Source: Xestospongia muta (Eukaryota; Porifera; Demospongiae; Haplosclerida; Petrosiidae). From it: 64,000 bases of DNA. Below the pieces are notes generated by a model. That model worked only from the letters and a program-made list of their open reading frames with translations. It had not been told where the DNA came from and searched no databases. Position numbers and translations under genes: made by a program. Below are positions 26,701 through 36,252 of the stretch, piece by piece. The stretch covers positions 13,514,263-13,578,262 of the forward strand of contig OY848918.1 of the NCBI GenBank assembly GCA_963693285.1. Reading direction: 5' to 3'. Numbering within the stretch: the first letter of the stretch is position 1; every line of letters starts with the position of its first letter.

Positions 26701-26863
26701 ATTTTCATCTAATGTAACAGGCTATAAAACAAATTAAAGATGTGATTGCAATTATTAATTATATATAATACAGCCAAGATATATAATGTAGGCAAAGTAA
26801 TTTACTCACAGTATATCTTCCACTATAACTTAACACAAGGAGATATGGGAGAGCCTCTGACAT
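2903..26863 (-). CDS. IP3-receptor-like intracellular calcium channel (multi-exon gene)
   Basis: Large spliced gene on the minus strand with tens of short exons. IP3 receptors are tetrameric endoplasmic-reticulum calcium-release channels gated by inositol trisphosphate. From the N-terminus: HEGDIILLRCHE at the start of the ligand-domain region; MIR-like exons (LRQVATNMYLSV, IKHMPSQKYFLVD); an RIH-type start VAPDHVHSLYFAASI, which parallels the IP3R V.P..V..L.FA pattern; an armadillo-like helical middle; an RIH-associated exon (EMCSGNHSNQN); then S5, pore, S6 and the Cys/His domain FCFICG...FEDHCRDDHN. The last fits IP3R and ryanodine receptors, but the C-terminus and size fit IP3R better. The chosen start is MSEALPYLL at 26861-26863, the first ATG after an in-frame stop. 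A stop lies at 2903-2905, but the true last exon may be at 1949-2095. The S6 exon has a frameshift, so the main locus may be damaged or mis-sequenced. Confidence 0.72.
3047..3166 (-). CDS. IP3R-like exon: zinc-binding domain, His half
   Basis: 40 codons, phase 0: SFEDHCRDDHNMYNYMYFIH then HVKSKKPEDHNAIEKYVYNC. It matches [20 protein letters not shown] and E(S)YV of IP3R. The intron before it is long (about 800 bp). Confidence 0.78.
3967..4044 (-). CDS. IP3R-like exon: zinc-binding domain, Cys half
   Basis: 26 codons, phase 0: DAIKKDKKDFCFICGIDSDQ then FEQRGI. It matches the C-terminal TCFICGLERDKFDN of IP3R (and KCFICGIGNDYFD of RyR). The two cysteines pair with two histidines in the next exon. 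Confidence 0.75.
4103..4260 (-). CDS. IP3R-like exon: S6 helix, with 1-bp deletion
   Basis: Copies at 30378-30536 and 42318-42476 are 159 bp (53 codons) and encode FIDLTFFIIVSVIGLEVIAA then ILIDRFSELRTKR, the equivalent of the IP3R S6 end FGVIIDTFADLRSEK. The main-gene exon is 158 bp: one A is missing from the AAA near 4157-4159, changing GLEV to a stop in the middle of S6. Either this locus is broken, the base is a sequencing or assembly error, or the individual has an inactive allele. Confidence 0.7.
4308..4489 (-). CDS. IP3R-like exon: S5 and pore helix
   Basis: Two leftover bases plus 60 codons. S5 is VLVILLILSIILIYAAISFA, then a lumenal loop NPEPGDNLFC, then the pore helix SLFECYITIIREGLLIGFRA ending in phase 0 at the exon boundary. 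The pore helix aligns with the IP3R segment [22 protein letters not shown], but GLLIGFRA replaces [10 protein letters not shown], so the calcium-channel filter glycines and aspartate are not conserved. Confidence 0.7.
4542..4798 (-). CDS. IP3R-like exon: S4 and S4-S5 linker
   Basis: 257-bp exon. It encodes hydrophobic IYRLFFLIFSILGLLFSGYF, then YCFCLPYIFIKSELLNHVV and KAVQGK. This matches the IP3R run [20 protein letters not shown] followed by IKSVTRNG, the linker that couples the cytosolic scaffold to the pore. Confidence 0.65.
4912..5094 (-). CDS. IP3R-like exon: transmembrane helices (S2-S3 region)
   Basis: Encodes hydrophobic segments SLFIVLFPETSIFYQVIY and LGILHLILSIFMVFKYF. Order and hydrophobicity place them among the membrane helices before the S4-S5 linker. 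It ends near a TA dinucleotide run (4891-4907). Confidence 0.5.
5370..5492 (-). CDS. IP3R-like exon: pre-S1 linker
   Basis: 41 codons exactly, containing DKAKDLLKWANSADKNLKNR. The family has a conserved amphipathic helix at this place, WQKKLRAQPVLYWCARN, and the KDLLKWA phrase occupies the same position before S1. Confidence 0.5.
5595..5737 (-). CDS. IP3R-like exon: linker to transmembrane region
   Basis: 143-bp exon containing FDETKGVGKYVKDSTCHIEV. It parallels the IP3R segment FYAKHTAQIEIVRLD that precedes the channel domain. The following exon continues in the expected order. It is duplicated at 30690-30820. Confidence 0.55.
6669..6770 (-). CDS. IP3R-like exon: RIH-associated domain
   Basis: 34 codons, phase 0: ALIEMCSGNHSNQNIAISGQ and then VVDIINRLLRL. 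This is the best single match in the middle of the gene. IP3 receptors have E(Y)CQGPCHENQN.IA followed by DII at the same spacing. The exon before it (about 6820-7080) encodes TMCDGQVTVTQDILRHQE, the equivalent of LCENHNRDLQNFLRCQ. Confidence 0.68.
7531..7712 (-). CDS. IP3R-like exon: helical repeat before RIH-associated domain
   Basis: 182-bp exon including DDVAVLALYVILALCKCDKE and FFLRLYKLLSTAISWF. The layout, a leucine-rich helix, a gap, then FF..(L/I)...L, parallels the IP3R segment with NGGN..VQ....F followed by (K/E)FF. It is duplicated at about 31608-31790. Confidence 0.5.
8677..8880. repeat. (TA)n / (CATA)n microsatellite
   Basis: A run of TA repeats grades into TACA/CATA repeats, open in several frames on both strands, which explains the spurious tyrosine/histidine-rich open frames here. 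It lies in an intron of the channel gene; the paralogous intron at 32716-32796 has a shorter version. Confidence 0.9.
10700..20320 (-). CDS. IP3R-like helical middle region (many small exons)
   Basis: About twenty to thirty short open exons with GT/AG borders and AT-rich introns of about 100-500 bp. They encode leucine-rich helical segments without a sharp motif. Examples are 14957-15134, which includes DPGGLVVILQDLMSYEDDEL, and 17032-17229, which includes DIKSAYLDLVESLYIEP. The latter parallels the IP3R LRA(A/S)FCRLMLHMHVD helix ending in a LW motif (here DHLWDCY). This is the armadillo/RIH scaffold carrying regulatory input to the pore. I did not resolve every exon. Confidence 0.5.
20762..21006 (-). 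CDS. IP3R-like exons: start of RIH domain
   Basis: One exon encodes VAPDHVHSLYFAASIHHVL, matching the IP3R pattern V.P.EV..L.FA.....VL at the beginning of the RIH helical domain. The next encodes LRNPTYESLELKNVLDELV, similar to the TKLLEDLVYF helix that follows in the family. Confidence 0.55.
21401..22154 (-). mobile_element. Truncated hAT-family DNA transposon in an intron
   Basis: Positions about 21626-21770 (minus) encode a hAT transposase C-terminal dimerisation fragment: APIEMTFSMAGNACIRKRNQ then LSDNNLEREVLIKNNKDYL and stop, the family pattern S.....FS.AG....R..LS...(L/F)E....L..N. The ends look like imperfect terminal inverted repeats, (C/T)AGTGTT..AA. The 9-base CACAATATA is present directly at both sides (21392-21400 and 22155-22163), consistent with the 8-bp target duplication of hAT elements. 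The rest of the transposase is missing. The right target copy adjoins the donor of the neighbouring channel exon. Confidence 0.72.
22166..22560 (-). CDS. IP3R-like exons: end of MIR / IP3-binding region
   Basis: Exons encode KHEGEILNGKIVRFQYLLW, then NKIVPHHVDKRKHIGKKWF, then VCVNKECDSANFRIEEV. The last parallels the KEAFAIVPV strand that ends the IP3R beta-trefoil region before the helical domain. The exon at about 22167-22215 lies next to the hAT remnant, whose right target-site copy overlaps its donor. Confidence 0.5.
22740..23227 (-). CDS. IP3R-like exon cluster: second MIR block
   Basis: Four small exons with good splice sites encode, in order, NNLKIAVAKSTFVVEIF, GSIIRLRNITVDGFLART, ASGDCFWQLQKVDVQQFNG and IKHMPSQKYFLVD. 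GS(I/V)(I/V)RL and the SxxFW(Q/E)(L/V) pattern, then a (F/I)(R/K)H..S..YL element, are the order seen in the IP3R ligand-binding MIR repeats. The cluster 22812-23526 is duplicated at 37093-37815. Confidence 0.6.
24133..24225 (-). CDS. IP3R-like exon: MIR region
   Basis: 31 codons directly following the MIR exon, containing DSCVFKILPAQME and ending RRRGDS. The GDS with the next exon (ICSNDRVIVESV, about 23606-23692) parallels the GDSLV..NSYVRL stretch of IP3 receptors. Confidence 0.6.
24283..24339 (-). CDS. IP3R-like exon: MIR repeat
   Basis: Exactly 19 codons, LRQVATNMYLSVDSSSDCL, phase 0. It matches the MIR signature, (L/F)(R/K)H..(T/S)..YL.V, of IP3R, RyR and mannosyltransferases. Confidence 0.65.
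25212..25260 (-). CDS. IP3R-like exon: N-terminal domain
   Basis: 49-bp exon encoding FATFQILSEPWDPFIN with an AG acceptor and GTATAT donor. The phrase F.I.SEPWDP reads as a beta-trefoil strand and loop. The two following small exons (about 25138-25165 and 25017-25107) continue with LKSPLIIPK and FIYSLFYYEPDNVGMDAIST, though I could not make their phase join cleanly. Confidence 0.45.
25309..25376 (-). CDS. IP3R-like exon: N-terminal domain
   Basis: 68-bp exon continuing the frame, encoding LSQGRVELHPRSEGDKIYHD. A basic/acidic stretch RSEGDK occurs at similar positions in IP3R/RyR N-terminal beta-trefoils (for example RSEGEK in RyR). Confidence 0.55.
26131..26225 (-). CDS. IP3R-like exon: start of N-terminal ligand region
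   Basis: Encodes KMAHTTSAIHEGDIILLRCH and onward to FSVAT. HEGDIILL parallels the LHIGDIVSLY motif at the start of IP3 receptors. It has an AG acceptor just upstream and a GTAAGA-type donor. It could alternatively be the first coding exon, using the internal ATG at 26222. Confidence 0.6.
26662..26721 (-). CDS. Proposed second exon of IP3R-like gene
   Basis: Exactly 20 codons, PVTLDENDPESLQMYEQFMK, bounded by AG acceptor and GTGAGT donor, phase 0 at both ends. It joins to AAG ATG GCG at 26225, so the ATG at 26220-26222 would be internal. The duplicate copy (61457-61512) carries a stop after DPESL. Confidence 0.5.
26810..26863 (-). CDS. Proposed first coding exon of IP3R-like gene
   Basis: 18 codons, MSEALPYLLVLSYSGRYT, followed by a GTGAGT donor in phase 0. 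The in-frame triplet TAA lies three codons upstream of the ATG, which supports this as the start. It joins in frame to the 20-codon exon at 26662-26721. The duplicate near 61.6 kb has lost the ATG. Confidence 0.5.
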
Positions 26864-26879
26864 ATTTGATTAAAAATAT

Positions 26880-27365
26880 TTTCAGTACTGATTGGAGCAA
26901 CATCAATTAAGGACAGATTTTCTGGTTCTAGCCAGAGGCTTACTTGACAGAGAGGACGGCTTTTGATAGGTTTGTTTGATTTTATGATATTGACATTGTA
27001 CATCAAAATGAAGACAATTCTCATCTATTGAAGCATACCTACATGAAACAGTGATATGACAAATTCACAAATACAATATATTTATATTAGTAATGTATGG
27101 TCGAGAGAGAAGAATCATTTATCCTTTTTATGAACAACCCTAGACTTCTTTTATTAGCTCAAGTTCAATCAAATTTTGCCAACTAATTTTGGTTTTCTAT
27201 TTGCTATCAATACCCTGCACAATCACCTTGGAATGACCTCACATCAATTATTAATAAAAACAGTACATAGATTTAATTTACTTCATGTCTTAACTGTGTG
27301 GATCTACCACTTCATGGACTTTGTGATCAACTACAGTAACTGTTCCTTCTGTCATAAGTAAAGGG
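26880..27365 (-). pseudogene. Exon-like remnants of an unidentified gene
   Basis: Two protein-like stretches on the minus strand are conserved in a second copy at 61680-62215. One reads RYASIDEN...CQY...IKQ.YQ then SKPLARTRK, and in the other copy continues LDVAPVNTDKSKYTVPGL. The other is LMTEGTVTVVDHKVHEVV. Each copy carries a different single disruption (a frame change after RTRKSVL here, a stop after LART there), so both are probably dead. They might be upstream exons of the channel gene or of another gene; I do not recognise the family. Confidence 0.4.
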
Positions 27366-27474
27366 GGACCTTCATGATGTGAGTTCCATTTTGAAGGAGT
27401 ATATGAATCACGTGTATATAGTAACACTGGGTACAGTTTTGCTACCTCAAATTAATGATTTATGTTATATATAT

Positions 27475-28480
27475 AAGATGATAACATCATTAAATTCTAC
27501 ACTAACAAAGGACCACTCCACTATATTGCAACAAATTTACATCACAATTAATGAAACTAAATAACTGTTACCACAAGTACATTGAATTAAGCATGACTGA
27601 TCAAGGTTTGTAAGCTTTTTTAACTCAATTTGGATTTAATAAAATGACATCGCAGCACTATACAGATACAGCCTTGTCAGCAATGATATCAAAAGATACT
27701 AGATTGTAACATCACTATGAAGAGCTATGGTATCAAACCACATTCACCTTATAGTTGAACTTGTCTTATAACCCAACCTGCATTGTACTGTACTCCAGAT
27801 ATAGTATATATTGCAGATTGTAATATGTTGCATTACGTAGTCACTGCTATATGTAATGTGTCATTTAACATATAAAATTGTTATGTGAGTTTCAAATGAA
27901 TATGATACCCATTACTTTCTATATGTGGTGATATAAAAAGTTGAAGTACTAATAACCAGGCACAATATATGTATATATACAGGTTGTTAAGTTCATTGAA
28001 TGAGTTTTGTTAAAGTATAGATTTACTATGGCTGTGTGCATGCAGACTTGTGGCACACTGCAACAAGCCATATGCAAGTAGTTAACAAGTCATATCATCA
28101 AATGTACTACTTATACCTATATATTAGCAAATGTTATAGTATCTGTTATAGTCATACACAGAATCAAATTTAGAATCATATGTTTGTTAATATGCCATGT
28201 AAACAATTAGGTCTCTAGACAGATAATAAAACTAATTAATTACAAGTATGAGGAAATAATATTATATACATTCCATTTAATCATCACCACATAGAAACAG
28301 AAAAAGAAACTAACGAGTCAGGTGAAACTCAAATAACAAGTTCATGTGTTAAGATGACCCACTAATATTAGCAGTGATATCAATGTAGCCAGTTCTTGAT
28401 ATACTTACTCTATATATTGATAATTATTTCCATTCATAAAAATCCCTTTACTGACAAGAGTAGCATAACATTCTTTTTGA
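27475..28480. repeat. Repeated intergenic unit, copy 1
   Basis: Non-coding AT-rich sequence that recurs, same strand, at about 39345-40300 and in part near 63150-63200 and 63850-64000. It lies immediately beyond the 3' end of channel-gene copies 2 and 3, so it travelled with the duplications. Confidence 0.6.
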
Positions 28481-30377
28481 ATTAAACATGCATTGTGTAT
28501 GATATTTTATTCCATTATACACATATATTATATATAATATATATGTATATATATATAATTAAAATATTAACACTTATTACTCTATTATATATATATATAT
28601 ATAGTCTATATGTAAAAAATACACTTACTATACTAAGTGCATAAACTCTTAGAAAAACAGCAGATTCTTTCATCTCAAAATAAAAACATATACAGCAATA
28701 ATAGCATTTTTATCATTTTAGAACAAAAACAGCATAAAAGCAGCAATAATGTGTGGCTTATTTAAACTTAAAATTTTACTTTCACTACATATTATTTTTT
28801 ATTTTTTTTATTTTCTCATTGAGCTTTCAAATTCTTTATTTCTTCCAATCTTTTGTCCATCTTAACAAACTGTGCATTTTGGTCTCTAGTAAATACCATT
28901 CCTCCAAGCTTTTTGCTTTACGAAGTGGAAGGAATTTAATACTACCAGGATTACGGCTAACCTAAAAAATGAATTCAAAGAATATATATATATATATATA
29001 TATCACTGATAAAACAAAAACTGGTTGTTTTTATAGTCACTTGAGTTGCATGCATCCCACAAAACACATCAAAAAGAAATTAATATTTGCTGGCTTAATT
29101 ACTAATAGCATGTGTCTGTAATATGTAGGGAAGTTCTATGCACTTATTCATGCAGTAAAGCAACCACATATGATATGGCTCTTACACATAGGCCCAGCAT
29201 CAATAAAATTTTTATTAATAAGATAGACATTAGATAGTGTGTTTGTTACACTTAATACACAACTTTTAATCATTACATTTAGAAATACAAGCAGCAAGAT
29301 GTTTACTACTCTGCAGCATCTTGTCCTGTATATGTAACAAATACCTATCACTATGGATCAACTAATCCATTTTTACAGTGATATATAAACATGTACAGTT
29401 AACACTTACACAATCATAGACATATTTTTCAATAGCATTATGATCTTCAGGTTTCTTTGACTTGACATGATGAATAAAGTACATATAGTTGTACATGTTG
29501 TGATCATCACGACAATGATCTTCAAAGCTCTTAAGAAAGAGGAAAAACTTTAATAATATTGTGACAATTGAAAAGCAATAGAGATTTAACAGACTTTGCA
29601 ATATTACTAATCAGTTTAGATAACATCTAAATAGCAATAAATATATATTATAAATGACCAATATGTAATTAGATGATGATATATAACAAGAACATATGAG
29701 ATTCTAATTCTTGATTAAGGTCACTTAAGATATTAAATTTTTGTGATATACCTGTTTATATCATTGTTACTTTATGTTGATGCTAACAGAGATAACACAA
29801 ATTCAAATTAACAGAAACACAGACTCAAAACATTGAATAAAATGTCTGCCATTCTTAGATGCATGTAATAACGAAAACATGCTAAAAATTCGGCTCCTGG
29901 CTTACATAAGTAGACTCAGGAATAGGTTTTATTTGACTTTTAGATTATAAATTGTCAAAAATTGGTTGGACAATAAACTCGAGAAAATAGGGACTTGGGA
30001 GTCACCCTAGTCCTGTGTTTCTTTGGAAACATTGCCAAGACTTAACGCAAAGTATATTTAGATGCTATGGCTTTAAACTACTTCTGAGCTTTAGTTGTCT
30101 CTTTATTTATAAAGACATAAAAACTGTTTTGGCATATTATTAAGTTGTAATTAAAGGTGCCACCAATAATAAACCCTCTAGTTCTCAGTTGAAATATGCA
30201 AGTATAAATTAACAAGTAAAATCAACACTTAGCCACTTACTATGCCACATTGTTCAAATTGATCACTATCAATGCTACAAATAAAACAAAAACCTTTCTT
30301 GTCTTTTTTAGCTGCATCCTACACAATAGAGCAATTGTATACATACATTTATCCACATGGCAGAATTATAGTCTCAC

Positions 30378-30536
30378 TCTTTTGGTTCTAAGCTCAGAGA
30401 ACCTGTCTATCAAGATGGCTGCAATAACCTCTAAACCAATAACAGACACTATGATGAAAAATGTTAAGTCAATAAATGAACGCCCTAAGTAAACTTGAAA
30501 AGATGGGTATTCTTGACCAACTCGATTTGTTGGAAT
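30378..30536 (-). CDS. Intact S6 exon in copy 2
   Basis: 159 bp, 53 open codons, with the base that is missing from the main gene's S6 exon. It contains SVIGLEVIAAILIDRFSELR. Flanking splice sites are preserved, but its upstream pore exon is truncated. Confidence 0.6.
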
Positions 30537-32715
30537 CTATTGGAAAGAAGTCAATAACTGCTATAGATCATTACAAAACTTACAGCTCTAAAACCATTTA
30601 ATAAGCCTTCTCTTATTATAGTAATATAACATTCAAAAAGACTTTGACAGAATAAGTTGTCACCAGGTTCAGGATTAAAGAAGTTAGAAATAAACACTAG
30701 TCAATATGGCTTTGTCACTGCTTGTTTCTTCAATAGAGTCTGTATAGTTCACTTCAATGTGACATGTACTGTCCTTCACATATTTTCTTACACCTTTTGT
30801 TTCATCAAAATCAGGCACTATTAAAACAAATGTCAAGGTGTTATTTTAACATGCTAATTAATATCAGAATAGAATAAGATTGTAATATTAAAACTCTCTC
30901 TGATAACTAGAAGATGCCTAAGTTATTGAAACATATTCAAGTTGTGAAGCAATGACAAAAGAGACTAACACAACAACCACATATGAAAATATATGGTAAA
31001 TATAAATTATTTTCTAAGTGTATTGCTACTTGCATTTTTCAAAGGCAGTAGGCGAATAAATCAATCAACACACAATAGTTCACAACAATTAATGTGCTAT
31101 TGCTTCAAATGCTAAACAAATGTCGAAAAAAAATTTTGCCTGAAAACTTAAAAACACTTCTTTATATACTGATCAATGGTTGCATGCAATACATTAAACT
31201 GCATTTTAAGGACCTGCAGATTCAATAGAATATACTACTGAGTCACCTGGTTCTTCTTCCTCTTCCTGTTGATCCTATAATTAGATCAGAGTGAACAGAT
31301 GTTTTTGTATAAATTACTAACAACTTACTGAATGACTTCTAATTTGAATCTATAAAGGAAAATATATTACACAAAATAAATAATACTAGTTTATAAATTG
31401 TTATACTCACATGTGTTTCAGCAACATCTTGAACTAAACTAGAGGGAGATTAGATTGATGACTTAATTACTTAACTACCTATATAAATATGTACTATGCA
31501 CACACTGATTTTAATGTTTTCAGATAGTATGCAAATATATGTAGAAATTAAATAAATTCATAAACATCTCCCAGACATATACTAATTATATTATATATAA
31601 ATATACCTGTCATCACTAAACCAGGAAATAGCAGTAGACAAGAGTTTATAAAGCCTCAGGAAAAAATTCTCATCACTAGCAGCAATTAATTTTTCAGTTT
31701 CCTCTTTATCACATTTGCAGAGGTCAAGTATGACATACAATGCTAGTATAGCAACATCATCAGAAGGATGAACAAGAAGAGAAGCAGTCTTGATAAAGAA
31801 ATAAAGTTCAATGTAAACAAGTATAATTTTTCATTTTTCTAAAAATTCTAATAACTTGCATTCAGGTCTTTGTGAACAATTAGATCATGATATAATGGTT
31901 AGTACTTATTATATACATTATTTCATGGGTATAATAGTATATGAATCTATTCTGATAGATTTAGAAATAATAGACCATAGCATATTTACCTTTTGATATA
32001 TTTCCTCTAAATTATCTATCTTCTCTTTCAACCTACATTAATATCAAGAATGCTATTGATGAGAACATATGGAATTTATAATATTCACATTAACTGTTAT
32101 TGCCTCACTTAATTCAGAACATAGCCATTTTTGTTTTGTGCATGCAAGTCTATATAATTGTTTAGTATCTGTGTTTGCTTGTGCATAGCTAGATATCTAG
32201 CTACCCACAAGCTTTGGTCAAAAGTAATTATGAGAATTGAATTTAATTACTTGTAGTCCAATGAGTTTGACTATAGCTAGTATGCTGATTACATTCCAAT
32301 TGCAATTTTGTTAAGGAAAACAGATGTTGTTGACGTACGTACCGCATAAATTGGTTTAGAACTCCAATCAGTAATTGCAATGTACTACGTAGGTCAGCAT
32401 TAAGTTGATATCTCTTTATACTGTCATCTGTGCGACATAACTGACTATATAATACTCTAAAGGAAATATGTATAGTCAATATCTCCATAAATACTTATAT
32501 ATTGCAATGATATATTAGTTATTTTTATCTGGTTATACTAAACATTACTCTCTCAGTCAAGCATTGTTATTTAGCAGGCAAAATGTAGTTAGAAAAAGCT
32601 ATTACACATACATAAATTTAGCTTTTTATTTACCCAAGCATATCAAATGCTTTCTTGATATTTCTATAAAGCAAAAGAAAAACAATCATAAGGACAATGA
32701 AATTAAACATAACGT

Positions 32716-32796
32716 AACATATATATACATACACACATACATACATACATAGATACATACATACACACATACATACATATACATATACATACATAT
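32716..32796. repeat. (CATA)n microsatellite
   Basis: TACA/CATA repeats at the paralogous position of the larger repeat at 8677-8880. Confidence 0.85.
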
Positions 32797-33059
32797 TTTC
32801 AAGTTGTAAAATTGATTTTTTGATATTACACAATTTCATCAAATAATTTTGTCAGAAAAGCTAAAGGGTGACGTGTTATGTTAATTGCCACAAAAATAAA
32901 AGTAGGAACTGCATACATATAAAATAATATTTTAGCAAATTTGCAACTACACTTAAGCTATATGGTATTAGAGGTATGGTTTGCTTATATCATAAGGAAT
33001 ATTATATGGCAAATATGCTAAATTATATTAACCAAAAATAGATGTGTATCATGTTTATT

Positions 33060-33950
33060 ATGTAGGGTGCCTTTGGAAAATACCTACATATGTAGCCAGG
33101 AAAACCAATACAGTACAATTTCAATATAAACACTATATATTCTATTACTCCCATATACAGAAGACTGAATAATCTTATATTAACTGGCTATTTATATTGA
33201 GATTTTAATATGGATTTGTGTGTTCATCCCTATTGTTGTTAGCATTTGACATCCCTACATCATCTTTCATTTTTTAAGTTTTTTTATTACTCGTAACTAT
33301 AACATGATGCCAATTGAAAGGAAATAGAAAATCACTTCATTCAGAACATTCTAAATAGAATCAAGCTTCACGATTTTGTAACACAGATAACATACTACAG
33401 CTCCAGGTAAACAGATGAATAATAATGTTCAATTATTCTTCATTTATGCTAAATTATTAATCCAAAATAGATGTGTATCATGTTTATTATGTAGGGTGAC
33501 TCTGGAAAAATACCTACATATGTGGCCAGGAAAACCAGTACAGCACAATTTCAATATAAACACTATATATACTCTACACTCCCATATACAAAAGACTGAA
33601 TATATAATTAAATACAAAGGTCAACATCTCATACTAACTGGCTACTTATATAGAGACTTTAACATGGATTTGTGGGTTCATCCCTACTATTGTTGGCATT
33701 TGACATCCCGACATCATCTTTCATTTTTTAAAACTTTTTTTTTACTTGTAACAATAATATAATGCCAATTGAAAGGACACAGAAAATCACTTCATTCAGA
33801 ACATTCCAAATAGAATCAAGCTTCACAATTTTGTAATACAGATAGCTTACTATAGCTCCAGGTAAACAGATGAAGAATAATGTTGAGCCAAAATTTAGTT
33901 TATATATATTTCTTGTATGTTATTACATTACATGTTGCCTTCTGAAGGAA
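33060..33950. repeat. Local tandem duplication inside copy 2
   Basis: The stretch from about 33040 (AATAGATGTGTATCATG...) recurs from about 33465 with the same order of landmarks: TATGTAGGGTG, CAATTTCAATATAAACACTATATA, GGATTTGTG, CATCATCTTTCATTTTTTAA. Unit length is about 425-430 bp. The main gene has one copy at about 9105-9500. Confidence 0.65.
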
Positions 33951-35805
33951 ACTAAATGGCAATTTGTGAGCAAAGCTCATCCAAAAACATTTTAAAGATG
34001 TTCTTAATACCAGAACAATATACACTGCTGCTTTGTGGTGTAAACAAAATTAAGTGTCATCAAATAATCAGGAAATATTTAATTGAAATTGTTCAAATAA
34101 AGAAATCACTAAACTCTCACCTCAACCTTTTTTGGAAATATACAGTATACAACATACAATATTGTTACCTTTTAAATTTTGCAGAATCCTCATCAGAAAA
34201 CAAATTGATCAAACGTTCAAAACTCTCCCCACCAGGTAACAGTTGCATTGAACATTCTATCAAAAAAACTATTCTTATCTTTTCACATCACTTTTCCATC
34301 ACTTTTATAGTATTTTTCTTTCCTTTCAGAGTAGTACTATGCTTAAATTATTTAACAGCATGTATTTAATGTGTTGTAAGCCTCAATATCAACTACAAAT
34401 GGGTATGCAAGACTATGGTAATCACAATCATAATTAATAGACAAATTACAGTAGTCACTCTGACACTATAGTGTTGCGTTATAATGTGCTAAAGCAGTTC
34501 TGATTCATCTTGATTCCTTAGTACAATAAACTAACAAAGCATTATTTTACTATAGTTGGAAATCACAAAATTACTTAGTAAACTTATAGTTGTTTTGATG
34601 ATAACAATTTAAAAAAACATTACAATTTTGGACAGCAGAGAGCAAAATTAAATGCAACAAAGGTAGTGAAGCTAGCTAGAGAAGCTTGGAAACTCAACCA
34701 ATAAATTCATGATTGTAGTATTCACTGTAAATGTTGATGAAAATTCATTGATTGCCGTGAGAATAGCAAATTGATGTGTATATATTAATTTTTATTTGGT
34801 GATTTTAATTGTGGGATGCAATAATAGAACAACTGTAGAGCTATACACACCATGTGGCTTAAAACGGTTATAGAACTACCTGGCAGTAAAAATTACTTTT
34901 CAACACTCTACTATCACATATAGCATATTATACAAACTCTAATTAATTATGAGCTTTTATTTTCTAAATATCAAACTATAATGTTGGATTATAATGTGCT
35001 AAAGCAGTTCTGATCCATCTTGATTCCTTAGTATCATGAACTAACAAAGCCTTACTTTACTATAGTCGAGAGATATCAGATTTACTTAGTCATCACATAA
35101 TTGTTTTGATGATACAATTTTCAAAAGACAATACAATTTTGGACAGCAGATAGCAAACTTATCATGTGGCTTAAACTAATTATAGAACTGCTTGGCAGTA
35201 AAATTTACTTTTCAACACTACTATCACATACAACATGTGATACAAACTCTAATTAATTATGAGCTTTCACATTCTAAATATCAAAGCAAACCATACTTTG
35301 ATTGGTGGTATCATCATTAGTTACATATATAGAGCATGCAGTTTAATAATATACATATATACATGTATGGATGTATGTGTGTTATCACATGTGCAAATAT
35401 ATTACCTGATTTATCATCACTATCCTGTCTCTTCTGTCCATTAATTATAACTTCGTAAGCCTCCTGATAGTTTATAATAAACTGTTGAAAGTGCTCATTT
35501 ATTTGTTCATCAGTTATTTCAACTTCACGTATTGAATATTCAAATTGTCTTTGTCCAATCTTACTAGCAGCATTCTGTGTACAAATAAGAAATCAATACT
35601 AAATCAATAATTGTACCATGACTAGTATGAATTGACCAATCAGATAGCTGTAAATGAGGTTGATAAATTTCATATCTACCTCTGATCATTATCAGTCAGG
35701 TTGACAATTTTTTTAGAGGAGGTTGACAATTTTTTTACTAGTAGTGGTAATTCATAAATAAATTTAATAATATAAATATAAATAAGGAGTTAGGAAATGT
35801 CGTTC

Positions 35806-36043
35806 GCCTATGACTGCTCCAGTCTTTCCAGACCTTTACTGCCCAGTTAGTATTGCGAGAGGTGTTTTTGGGAACGGAATTAGTTTTCTCTGCTTCCACA
35901 CTTTTGTCACTTTGAAAAGCAAAACGTTTACCGTTGGGTAGGGCTGAAGGAACTGCCGAGTCGCTAGCAAAAATATCGGTCAAGGCGTGGTCAAATAAAT
36001 GGGCGTCTACCTGAGAAAGAATATAGTCCAACTCGTCTTCCAT
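35806..36043 (-). pseudogene. Crypton / DUF3504-like N-terminal fragment
   Basis: Open from an ATG at 36041-36043: MEDELDYILSQVDAHLFDHA and later SVPKNTSRNTNWAVKVWKDW. The phrase VPKNT..NT.WAV.(V/I)W..W is typical of the start of the tyrosine-recombinase-derived proteins (Crypton, ZMYM/KIAA1958-like, DUF3504) found in many animal genomes. No catalytic recombinase domain follows here, so it is a fragment or first exon only. It runs into a stop within about 40 codons after the motif. Confidence 0.5.
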
Positions 36044-36151
36044 TTTGAATTTGAGTCTCGTTAGAATGAAAAAAACGTTGCTAGAAGACATTTATATAGC
36101 AGGTTTGTGCGTGATATTGTTGCCATGGCAGACCATTTCATGGCACAAGCC

Positions 36152-36252
36152 GGTTATATGCCCTCGGTACGGTTTCCATGGCATTTATCAACCTCGCAAC
36201 TTCGTCGCTCGGTTGATAAATCCCATGGAAACCTTTACCTCGGTATATAACC
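36152..36252. mobile_element. MITE-like hairpin element
   Basis: GGTTATATGCCCTCGGTACG ... TTTATCAACC is mirrored as GGTTGATAAA ... CCTCGGTATATAACC around a short centre CTCGCAACTTCGTCGCTC. Arms are about 41 bases with a few mismatches. Its base composition is far less AT-rich than its surroundings. Confidence 0.75.

Noticed and set aside
2903..26863. Ryanodine receptor as the gene identity
   Set aside because: The FICG and His motifs are shared, but no SPRY or RyR repeats were seen and the coding capacity fits the roughly 2700-residue IP3R size better than about 5000.
33956..34369. 137-codon plus-strand open frame
   Set aside because: Falls in copy-2 introns and exons read on the wrong strand; the paralogous stretch in the main gene is not open in this frame.
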